Assembly (NCBI GenBank): GCA_019054805.1
Contig: JAHQIY010000001.1
Span: 11,422,501-11,486,500, forward strand
Origin: Brachionus manjavacas
Taxonomy: Eukaryota; Rotifera; Eurotatoria; Ploima; Brachionidae
Reading direction: 5' to 3'
DNA length: 64,000 bases
Below, one piece after another: positions 21,329 to 30,400 of the stretch (positions are counted from its first letter, which is position 1; the number at the start of each line of letters is the position of its first letter). Below the pieces are notes generated by a model, which was given only the letters and a program-made list of their open reading frames with translations, was not told the DNA's origin and did not search any database. The translations under genes were made by a program, and so were the position numbers.

Positions 21329-21532
21329 TTAGAAAACTCGCTTCTTTTCTAAAAAAATATTCTTTTAAATCACACTAGAATTCTTAAGCTTTTTGTAAAG
21401 CTAAATTGGTCCTAGAATAGAGTTGCATGGCAAATAAAAGGGAAATTTATGTCTGACATGTACAGCTAAGATCAATCAAAATTTACATTAATTATTTTTT
21501 TTTAAATAAAAAAATTATGAAATTTATTTGAA
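21329..21532. promoter_or_regulatory. Likely shared promoter of DNAJC9 and DDIAS-like gene
   Basis: Only about 204 bp separate the two divergent start codons. Both proteins have roles in DNA replication or damage contexts in other animals, so co-regulation is plausible. No TATA box or specific factor site can be singled out. Confidence 0.5.
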
Positions 21533-22266
21533 ATGAGCGAAAAAAATGGATTTAAACTCTATAAAATTCTTGGCGTAAAAACAACTGAGCTGACTTATCC
21601 TTGCTGCGTAAACTGCTATAAAAAAGTGTTTTATTTGAGTGAAAGAAAAAAGTTTGTAGTTTATCTAAATTTATTTTGAATTTAATTAATGGTCCTAGGT
21701 GGAGATGCACAAGTTGTAATGAGGAGTTTCTTAAAGTCAGACACAGATTTAAACTTATTTTTGAAATTTCGAACTTTGTTGACTTTAAAATATGTGCCGG
21801 TTTTGGTAAACCGATGGAGATTTTTTTTGGTCTTGAAGCAAATCATTTTTATAAGTATTAAACAGCATGCTAAAATAAATATTTTTATCTTAATCTTGCT
21901 AGGTATAAAACCAAAAGCGTAGAATCAAATGAAAAATGGACTGATTTGATGGAAAATGCATTTAGATTTTGTCTTTTAGGGCGTTGGTTTTTATTCGATT
22001 TAAAATTGAGTAAAACACCAGATGGTGCTAGTTCATTTGTAATAAAAAATGTGAGCTTACCAAAGCATGAAATCGAAAATTTTGTCTCGATCAGTGTTTA
22101 TTTAAAAAATCAAAAAATGCTAAAAAATGAAAGTAATTTCAATGATTCATTTTATATCGAAGAATTAAGTAATTCTTCAATTATTAACGAAACATTGATT
22201 GACGAAAATCACTTTGAGGAAAGAAATATTTGTCAAATGATTGAAAATTTTACTTTTATGAAATAA
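21533..22266 (+). CDS. DDIAS: DDIAS/Noxin-like RPA1-type OB-fold protein
   Basis: Three exons, 21533-21651, 21699-21854 and 21903-22266, with 47- and 48-bp GT-AG introns and matching phases, give 212 residues. The protein opens like the N-terminal domain of DDIAS (DNA damage-induced apoptosis suppressor). A zinc-knuckle is formed by YPCCVNC (about residues 23-29) and WRCTSC. The OB-fold strand HRFKLIFEI follows, then the phrase EIFFGLEANHFYKY and a segment MENAFRFCLLGRWFLFDLKL. These occur in the same order in vertebrate DDIAS and resemble the C-terminal zinc OB-fold of RPA1. The vertebrate protein is near 1000 residues; here only the folded domain plus about 60 residues remain. Function in DNA repair or apoptosis control is inferred from the family. 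MEIOB/RPA1-type relatives are the main alternative. Confidence 0.72.
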
Positions 22267-22449
22267 CTTGAAAAAAGGGAGCTGTGTTTTTACATTTTAA
22301 TTGTAAATTAATAATTTTTGTAGTTTATACTAATAATTACTTATTTTTGATTTTTTTTTTAAATAGTTTAAAAAAATGAATAAGTAAAAAAATTTATTTT
22401 ATTTCCTTGTTTTAAATGCTTGAATTGATGGCAATTTTCTTTCCACCGT

Positions 22450-22526
22450 TCAATTTTGGAATTTGTTTCGATCACTGTTTTGACCTAAAATAAAGGATAT
22501 TCTATTTTCTTTATCATCTGGATCCT
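22450..22526 (-). CDS. Candidate terminal exon of an unidentified minus-strand gene
   Basis: On the minus strand a TTTAATTTTTAG acceptor precedes an open block (DPDDKENRISFILGQNSDRN, then KFQN) ending in TGA at 22452-22450. AATAAA-like sequences follow. The composition is protein-like and unlike the surrounding AT-rich sequence. Upstream exons would have to lie within 22530-22990, but none was convincing. It may be a fragment or chance. It overlaps no other gene and runs tail to tail with the DDIAS-like gene. Confidence 0.25.
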
Positions 22527-22529
22527 CTA

Positions 22530-23020
22530 AAAATTAAAAAAATTTTAAAGGATCATTCTTTAATTTTTTAAGAATTAGTTTTTTTGTCTTCTAATGACTT
22601 CGTTAAAAAAGAAAAATAATTTTTTAATTATCTCAACCTAAAATCATTCATTTAAAAGTTCATTTAAAAAAATATTATCAAAATCAATCAATTTATAACT
22701 TAAAATTAAAAAAAAAACTTTAATTGAATATCATCCAAAATGATTTAAAACTGATCTTAATTAATAAACGCGAATAACCAAGATACTTCTATTTTTTTCT
22801 CGAGAAAATACTTATTTTAAATGATTTTTACAAAATTTACAAATTTCAAAATTCACCCCTTTCCTTCTGGAATTCATTAGAATGACATAAATTTCATATA
22901 AAGAACTCTTAAAAAATTTAATTTTTAAACTATTATTTTACTCAAGTTAATAAAATTACAACTGAAATAAAAAATTAACAAAACAAAATTTCATTGATTT
23001 CTCATGTATTTCCGAGATCA
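22530..23020. other. Upstream region of the small heat-shock gene
   Basis: AT-rich. I looked for a heat-shock element (nGAAn repeats) and saw only scattered GAA/TTC pairs (for example TTCTGGAATTC near 22866-22876), which could be one degenerate element. Confidence 0.35.
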
Positions 23021-23767
23021 ATGTTTGACATGGATCTTTGGTCAAGACCCCATAGTCTTGGTTTTGGTCCATCGACATTGGATTTGTTCGATCCATTCGA
23101 TGAATTGGACCACATGATGGGCCGAAATTTAATGTGGCTAAATAGACCAGAATTTTTTAATGACTTTTTGCCATCTGAGCCAAAAGTGCCACAAAAATAC
23201 CGAATCAAAGTTGATTGCAGAGGCTACTCGGCCGACTCTTTGAAAGTCAAAGTGTCAGATGACAAACAAAAGTTGGTTGTGAGTGGAAAAGAAGGCGAGA
23301 ATAGATCAGACGATGACGATTATCACATAAGAGAATTCAAAAAGAGCTACAAATTACCACCCAATGCTGAAGTGGATAAAATGGTGAGCTTCTTGGCTTC
23401 GAATGGTCAACTGGTCATAGAACTGCCATTGAAAATAGACAAGCAACAAGCTATTCTAAACAAGGAAGACTATTTTCCTCGGGTAGTTGACAATCAAAAT
23501 GGTGGAAAGCAAGTAGAAATGAATTTTTCTGTACCAAATCACATAGATCCGTCCAAAGTCAAAGTTACTTGCAAGGACCGTGATGTGATTATTCAAGCAG
23601 AAGACAAACAAGAAAGACCAGACGGCATTTCTCAAATGAGCTATTATCGACGCACAACACTGCCTGAAAATACCGATTTCTATTCATTAAAATGTCACTT
23701 TGACAAAAATATGCTTTCATTGAAGGCTGATTTGAATAGTGACTTTAAGACCTCAAAAACCAATTGA
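23021..23767 (+). CDS. Small heat-shock protein with two alpha-crystallin domains
   Basis: A single-exon protein of 248 residues if the first ATG (MFDMDLW) is used. After a Phe/Pro/Asp-rich N-terminal arm, alpha-crystallin domain 1 covers about residues 50-140 (KYRIKVDCRGYSADSLKVKV, KLVVSGKEGE, EFKKSYKLPPNAEVDKMVSF, GQLVIELP). Domain 2 covers about residues 150-240 (KQVEMNFSVPNHIDPSKVKV, RDVIIQAED, SYYRRTTLPENTDFYSLKC). Two-domain sHSPs are known in flatworms and some other invertebrates; most animal sHSPs have one. The protein should act as an ATP-independent holdase. The C-terminus after domain 2 is short and lacks a clear I-x-I motif. The open frame extends nine codons upstream from a TTG, but the ATG at 23021 is the better start. 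Confidence 0.92.
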   Translation: MFDMDLWSRPHSLGFGPSTLDLFDPFDELDHMMGRNLMWLNRPEFFNDFLPSEPKVPQKYRIKVDCRGYSADSLKVKVSDDKQKLVVSGKEGENRSDDDDYHIREFKKSYKLPPNAEVDKMVSFLASNGQLVIELPLKIDKQQAILNKEDYFPRVVDNQNGGKQVEMNFSVPNHIDPSKVKVTCKDRDVIIQAEDKQERPDGISQMSYYRRTTLPENTDFYSLKCHFDKNMLSLKADLNSDFKTSKTN

Positions 23768-24620
23768 GATAAACAATGCTCAAAAATCAGTAGAAAATAA
23801 GTAATTTAAAGATTTAGTTTTTTTTTATGTCATTTTAAGCCTTTTTAAATAAAATTAAAAAAAATAATTTTTTTTTTCGAAAATTAAAAATATTCTACTA
23901 ACTAGTAAACTTAGAAATAGAGCTGATAGACCGATTCAATCAAACCCCTCTGAAATCTTTTTATTTTTTTAAACCGGTCTCAAAATAAAACCGATTGGAA
24001 AACTGATCCACTAAGCCATGCCATACCGTTTTTAAGACCGATTTGGAAAAATCATATCGATCGAAAAATTGGTTTAAGTTTAGAACCTGTTTTAAAATTT
24101 TTACTGAAAACAAATCAATAATTTAATATTGTATATAAGATAAAATATTTAAAAAATATAAAGACCTTTTTTTAATCAAAAAAGGTTTCTGGTTTATAAT
24201 TGATTTATTTCTTTACGACAAGGAAGATAATTAGATATTATTAAATTTACGATTTATTTGCACAAATGTTTAAAAAAAACAAATTTTTAAGATTATTTTT
24301 ATCTTGAATTGATGAAGATGCTAAAGATGATAATTCTTTAGACATTTTTTTAAATTTAAAAAAAAATTAGAATTGTTCATAGAGCTCAAAAAAAATCATC
24401 TCAAAATATTTATGTTTTATTTATATCTTTCGTGTAGATTAAAATTAGCTTTCATTCTATTAACAATAAAAGATAATTAAAATATTATGAAACATATTTT
24501 GTTTCATCATCAAAGTTTAAAAAGCTCAATTTTGTCAATTTTAATTGATGAAAATAAATTTTTTTCTTTATTTTATACCCAACGTGACAATTCTTGTACT
24601 CTAGTCAATATTTTTCACTT
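23768..24620. other. Spacer with ACCGAT-rich patch
   Basis: Mostly AT-rich. Between about 23926 and 24090 there are several ACCGAT/ACCGGT motifs (GACCGATTC, AACCGGTCTC, AACCGATTGG, GACCGATTTGG) beginning TAGAGCTG. This resembles the subterminal repeats of the hAT elements here. No matching 8-bp target duplication was found. Confidence 0.35.
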
Positions 24621-25890
24621 TAGTAGTAGTAGTAGTAGTTTTGACTGTAGCTGGCTAGCCAGCGAGTGTGCTGATAAGGCACACTATGACAGCTGATGTG
24701 ATTGATTGCTGCTCATCCAGCAATCAATGCCTGCTTTAAAGCTGTTAACATTAGGGGCTTCAACTAATTGATTTGGCAGTGAGTTCCATATGTTAGCGGT
24801 TCTGTTGAAAAAAAGTTATCTCTATGTTGGAGCCTCGAAATTTCTTTGTGATATTTGAAGCAGTGACCTCTTCCTTGGATTTTGGTGACATTAAAATTGT
24901 TGCTTTTTTCAACCAATTCTATTCCATGCATGAACTTGTATAATTGAATTAGATCACCTCTTTTTCTTCTTTCCACCAGATTTGGAATGTTTAAAGCCTT
25001 CAATCTGCTTTCATACGGTTTGTTTCTAATTGAAGAAACAAATTTCGTAGCTCTGCGTTGAATCCTCTCAAGATTCTCACAATCCGACTTAAGAAATGGA
25101 GACCATACAGGCACAGCAAATTCCAAAAGAGGACGAACAAAAGTTAAATACAATGATCTAAATAACTTACAATCAAAACGAGCGAATGATTTCCTGATGC
25201 GACCCAACATTTGATTTGCTTTGTTTGTAGCCTCTATCACTTGATTTTTCCATTTGAGATTTGTATTGAAGATAACTCCAAGATCTCTTTCGGTTTCAGA
25301 CGTTGATAACTGTTTACCATTAATAAAATAAGTGAATTTTTTGTTTTTATGACCGTAATGCATAACCACACATTTTGATGTGTTGAAGAGAAGAAGCCAA
25401 TCTTGAGTCCACTTGAAAATTAAATCTAAATCTGATTGAAGTTTCACTGCGCTTATTTCTGATACCGTTTGCGAGAATATTTTTGTATCATCTGCATACA
25501 TTTTGACAATATTCTCTATTCCTTTTGGTAGATCATTGATATACAAAACGAACAAAAGTGGACCAATCACTGATCCTTGTGGTACACCGCTAAAAATCTC
25601 AACCCAATCCGACAAAATTTCACCTTGAACAACTCGTTGTCTTCTATTTTTCAAGAAAGCTTCAATCCATTTTAGTGTCAGACCATCAAAGCCATACGCT
25701 TTCAATTTAGCTATTAGTCGTCTGTGCGGAACAGTATCAAATGCTTTGGCAAAATCTAGCAGAATTACATCAACAGGAATACTTTTGTCTAGACTCATTG
25801 AGATGAAATCTAGAGTTTCCAAAAGATTAGATGTACATGACTTTTTCCTGACAAATCCATGCTGTTCTTTAGATATAATATTGTTGATCA
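24621..25890 (-). mobile_element. CR1-like LINE, ORF2 3' half with long intact frame
   Basis: A 375-codon open frame (25891-24764) encodes the reverse transcriptase. Blocks seen are KEQHGFVRKKSCTSNL, VILLDFAKAFDTVPHRRL (motif A), a FSGVPQGSVIGPLLFVLYIN block, KMYADDTKIFS (catalytic YADD), ERDLGVIFNTNLKWKNQV and the C-terminal CR1/L2-style end (RIQRRATKFVSSI, YESRLKALNIPNL, RRKRGDLIQLYKFMHG). The 3' end has GGCTAGCC hairpin sequence and a terminal (CTA)5 tract at 24621-24638. It is 5' truncated at about 25890, so no endonuclease is present. A second, longer but more decayed copy lies at 60162-63460. Confidence 0.92.
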
Positions 25891-25894
25891 ATAT

Positions 25895-26389
25895 TAGTCA
25901 AAAATAATAATAATAGAAAATTAAATTATTTTTTTTCAGTTCTTTTTTTAAAAAAATTGAAAAAAAGAGCGAGTTTATAGTTTGTTTTTGAATTAAAAAA
26001 AAATTAATTCTGGAAAATTTCAAAATTGTTATTAGAAAAAAATTTTGAATAATTTAATTAGATCAATTCTGATTAAAAGGCTTCGCTAAGCTTCTTCAAT
26101 TTTTCATAAATTAAAAATTTTTTAAAATAGATTCAAAAAAAGTAAAAAAAACCGCAGGCCTGTTTCTTAACTTAGAACCAAAATAAATTGGCTCATTTGA
26201 ATAAAATAAAAAAAAGATTATTTCTCTTGGGAAAAGTATTTTTTAAAAAAAGTAATTCTTAGACTAATTTGATAAATTCTGGATAATGTTTGTATTTTAT
26301 AGTTGCAATATTTTGCTTCTAAATATCCATAATGAAAGTTTAATTAGGTTTAAAAATCTCTCGAGATAAACAAATAATCTCTTTTTGTC
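25895..26389. other. AT-rich spacer
   Basis: No feature seen between the LINE 5' junction and the duplicated block at 26390. Confidence 0.4.
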
Positions 26390-26781
26390 GCGTATAAAAC
26401 TGATTGAAAAAAAACTTAATAAAAAATAAAATCACAAAATATCAAAAATTAAAAAACAAAAAGTCTTAATGCATTTGACAATATTTAGAGTTTTGTGTCT
26501 CTTGGAAATTTTTAAAAGTATTTTCCGGTTTTTATATCGATTTAAATTTAAATTTTAACTAAAGTTAATCATGGACACATTTTTCGAAAAAAGAATTTAG
26601 AGATTAAAGAAACAAAAAATGGTCTTATAATTCAAAACATCTTTTTGATTAGCAAAATCAAGTGTGTTTTCTTCTGCCACCAAAATGTAGCCTGTGAATT
26701 TGTTTTTTTCAATTCTTCAAATTGCATTCTCTATTCATTTTACAGTCGATTTTACATTCAAAATAGTTCGAGTCAATTTTG
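26390..26781 (+). repeat. Duplicated block A with orphan PAN-like exon
   Basis: About 392 bp nearly identical to 35796-36187. It contains the acceptor (TTTTTGATTAG, exon start 26653) and most of the Cys-rich PAN-like exon (KIKCVFFCHQNVACEFVFFN, then SSNCILYSFYSRFYIQ). The copy breaks off before the exon's donor and no LamG exon follows. It is an orphan exon copy, probably non-functional. Confidence 0.85.
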
Positions 26782-27025
26782 GACTCAGTCGGGACTCAGT
26801 CGGGGGTCAGTCGTATAAAATTGGGGTCAGTAGGGGGTCAGGTTTTTTAAAATTAAAAATACATTCAATTTCCACAAAAAATAAAAATTTCGGAGAAAAA
26901 TTAATTTAATTTTCAAAAAAAGAGAAAAATTCAAACTTAATGATATATTAAAACTTTTAAAAATATTTTTGCTTTGCCAAAAAAATGAGGGTCAGGAAAT
27001 TTTAACAAGTTGGGGGTCAGTTTTT
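26782..27025 (+). repeat. GGGTCAG-type degenerate repeat cluster
   Basis: At least seven same-strand copies of a GGACTCAGTC / GGGGGTCAGTC / GGGTCAGG motif in about 245 bp, five of them packed in 26782-26843. It begins exactly where duplication block A ends. It resembles the motif arrays of hAT ends seen elsewhere, but no target duplication was found. Confidence 0.55.
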
Positions 27026-27405
27026 TATAAGGATGGCATTTATATGGTCATCCGATTCGAATTTTTCTAGTTCAAAGGCAATCTAACTATGGTTATGACA
27101 GGTTGAATGATTGATATTAAATTCTGGATTAAGTGATAAATATGAGCTCGACGAAACGACAGTAGAAAATGATTTAGAGGTGATAGAAAAGGCTCAACTT
27201 TGAAAATTTTGAAAATTCATCTAACGAAAACTAAGATTTTCGCTCGAAATACCGTCAAAATTAAGAAAATTAAAATAATTTTCTGTTACAATAGCTAATT
27301 TTAACATTTTATCTGCAAGTTATTTAAAATTAAAAAAAACATTGGAATTTATTTAAAAACATAACATAAAAATGTTTGACTGTATAAAAAAAGCTCGCTA
27401 TCTTT
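27026..27405. other. Spacer downstream of TEX2
   Basis: AT-rich. It contains the probable TEX2 3' UTR on the minus strand. Nothing else supported. Confidence 0.4.
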
Positions 27406-30400
27406 TTAAAGGCTTTTAACTTCACTGTTCAATAGAGGAATATAAAAATCATCCATGTTTGGGTAGACAAGTAGTTTTTGGAATTCAAGTTTTAATTTAT
27501 CGGCAATAAAGTCCGAAATAGCCGAATACGAGACTTCAGTTTCACCGACTTGTGGAGTCGCGACAACATCCATTTTCGGTTTTGTGACAAACCCGTACCA
27601 AATTCTATCTGAAGGATGAGGAGGTATGTTCAAAGCCACGGTGCCTGTGACTCGTTTTAACTCGACATTAAGCAATAATTGACAATTGGATACATTTTCC
27701 ATGGCTTTTTTAATATACTTCATTTCGGCTGCTTTCTGAAAATAATTCGATGCTGCTATTTTGTTCACTATATTCAGAAGTTTTTTACTTGGATTTACCC
27801 TTAAATTAAATTAATCTTTAAACATTTAAAAGATTAATTCTTTTAGCAAATTTTAAAAATATAATGAAATAAATAAAAAATATTTTTTGGTAAAATTTGG
27901 AATAAAAATAAGATTTATTTTTTTTCTTACTATTTTTTTAACCCTAGAAGCACCAAGGTGTCAAAATGACTCTTTTTGATTTTTTACTAAGTAATAATTC
28001 AATAGTCTGAAAAGATTAAAACTTGAAATTATAAAGTTAGCATTAAATAAAGTTAAATTTTAAAAATTTTATATTAACATTTTCACATGATGCTTCATTT
28101 TTTTAAATTGACTATATACTACTAGAAGCACCAAAAAGGGTCAAATGACCCCTGCTTTGATTTAATTTTTTCTAAAAAATTAAAACTAATGTGATTGATG
28201 ATTATAACAAATTTGGGGTTGATAATGTTGACCAAATAACCAAGTTTTATTCAGTCAGAGCCCCTACTAGACGATGGCCTATGCAAGTTTTTTTATAATC
28301 TTATAAACATGGCATGCATAAATAGCTGGATTTTATTCAAAGACATTAATGAAAGTCGAATCTCCAGGCGCGATTTTTTAATAAAACTTATTGAAGAAAT
28401 CCGTGAAAATTAATCCAAAAGTTCTACCCATTCTGCACCCCAAACACCTAAAAGTGTACGTAAAAGAGCCCAAAGTTCAGATGATCAAGAAAACAGTTCT
28501 CCAAAGCGTATTAAGTGTCAAATTCGCCTTTGCAACAATAATAAAACTAATTTAATCTGTACAAACTGTAATAAATCAGCATGCGGACAATGTACAACGG
28601 AACTTGTGATTATTTATAAAAAATGTGAGAAATAATTTTTATAGGAATCTTTTTTTTTATTAAATGATTTAAAATTGATAAATGATTAATTTAATAAATT
28701 TTTTTTCGAATAAAGCCTTAAAACATCTTTAATTTTAAAAAGAGTCATTTGACCCCATTTGGTTCTTCTAGTGTGAATTGTCAAACAGTATCGAGGTAAA
28801 GCTTCTAAATTAAGATAAAATTCATATAATTAACTCATATGAATTTTTTTTTATGAGAATTTTTTTAATAATAATAAAAAAATAAAAAAAATAGATATAA
28901 TAAGAATAAGATCATTTAAAATCGTTAATTGTTTTATCTTTTTTTGTATTTGTTCAAACGAGTATTAAATTAGTTGAGGTTTCTATTTAATTTGTAGCAT
29001 AAATAATTGAGAGTCTCAAAATTTTCAAGTAATAATAATTATTGAAATTCAAAAATTTAACATATTAAATTTGAATTATTTTCAGATTTCTACTCAAACC
29101 CTTATTTTTATCTTTATAATTATTTTAACTTTGTACCTTTTTTTTTCATCACCTTAAAGGCGAAATAAATAAATAAAATAAATAAATACAAAATATCAAA
29201 ATAATTGGAATATTAAATTTTTAACAATAAAAGAGAATTTTTCTATTTAAGAAGATTTGTATTGAAAAAAAATATTTAATAATTTTTTTGGGTGAAAAAA
29301 AGTACTTCTCTTAAACATTTATTTGTTTATTTCAGCAAAACTTGAAATAATTTAAGAAAATTCAAGTCTTTATTGAACTGATCAAGATAAAAAAATTGTA
29401 TTATCTTTGATTTAGATTTTGTTTAACTCAATCTTTCACTTTCTAAGCTTGAAAATTGAAATGCTAAAAGTTTTAAATAAATTACATTATCAGGATTCTG
29501 TTTGTTAAAAAATTAATTTTCAAGTTGAAGATCTATAACATTTTCAAAAAATGACTAAAATTGGCTCAATCAAGAATGAATAGTAATGCTCTAAATTTGG
29601 TTGTAACAATTTGCCATAGTAATACTGTTGAAACAAAGAAAAATATGCAGCAATTCTAAGAATGTCATTCTTTCGTTGAGCTGTAATTCTTGTAGAAAAT
29701 TTAGATCTATTTCTGATGAATTTTTTTCAAAGTCAATTAAAATATATTGGAAGCCTTTAGATCTTAAATGACATTTCTTTTTGATAAGTTTAATTTATTT
29801 ATGAATTGAAAAACAAAAACTTTGGCCATTGTGATCGACAAATTGACGATCAGTCTTTTTCACCAAACTAGCATTATTAAAATGGTCACATTTTGGACAA
29901 TACCCAAAAAATTTTTGTTAAAAAAAAGGATTTTTTTAGAAAAAAATGCAATACCCATTACATAGATTTTACCCATTAATACATTTTACATTTGACTGTA
30001 ACCTAGCAGTCTGCATTTCATAATTGAAAAAATATTGGAAAAATTTTTTAATAATTATTTATGATCATTCTGAGCTCAATTCAAATTTAACCATTAAAAA
30101 TTCTAAGTCTATGAAAAATAAAAAATCTACAGTAAAAAAAAGTAAAAAAAACGCTAAAAATATTTATCTATGCATTAATTAAACAAAATTAAATTCATAA
30201 ATTTACATTTTCTTACGTTTTTTTACTTTTTTTAAATTATATTTTACGTAAATTTACTAATTTGGATTTTATGTTGTACATAAATTTACGTTGAATTACG
30301 TTTTTTTTAATTTTTTAAAAATAGTTAAAAATTTTAAAAAAATGTTTATATTTTGAAAAATTTCAAGAAAAAAAAAGCTTTTTTGGTCCTTTTAGAATTT

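Noticed and set aside
24621-24638. (TAG)n run considered as an independent microsatellite
   Set aside because: It is the 3' tail of the minus-strand CR1-like LINE; the same tail ends other copies.
24606-25896. TCAATATT direct repeats as the target duplication of the CR1-like LINE
   Set aside because: The left copy is separated from the (TAG)n tail by about ten unexplained bases and the sequence is short and AT-rich, so chance is likely.
27406-27768. Treating 27406-27768 as a separate small gene starting at GTG
   Set aside because: The sequence is the C-terminal part of the TEX2 SMP domain, with an acceptor at 27800 that matches the phase of the donor at 32041.
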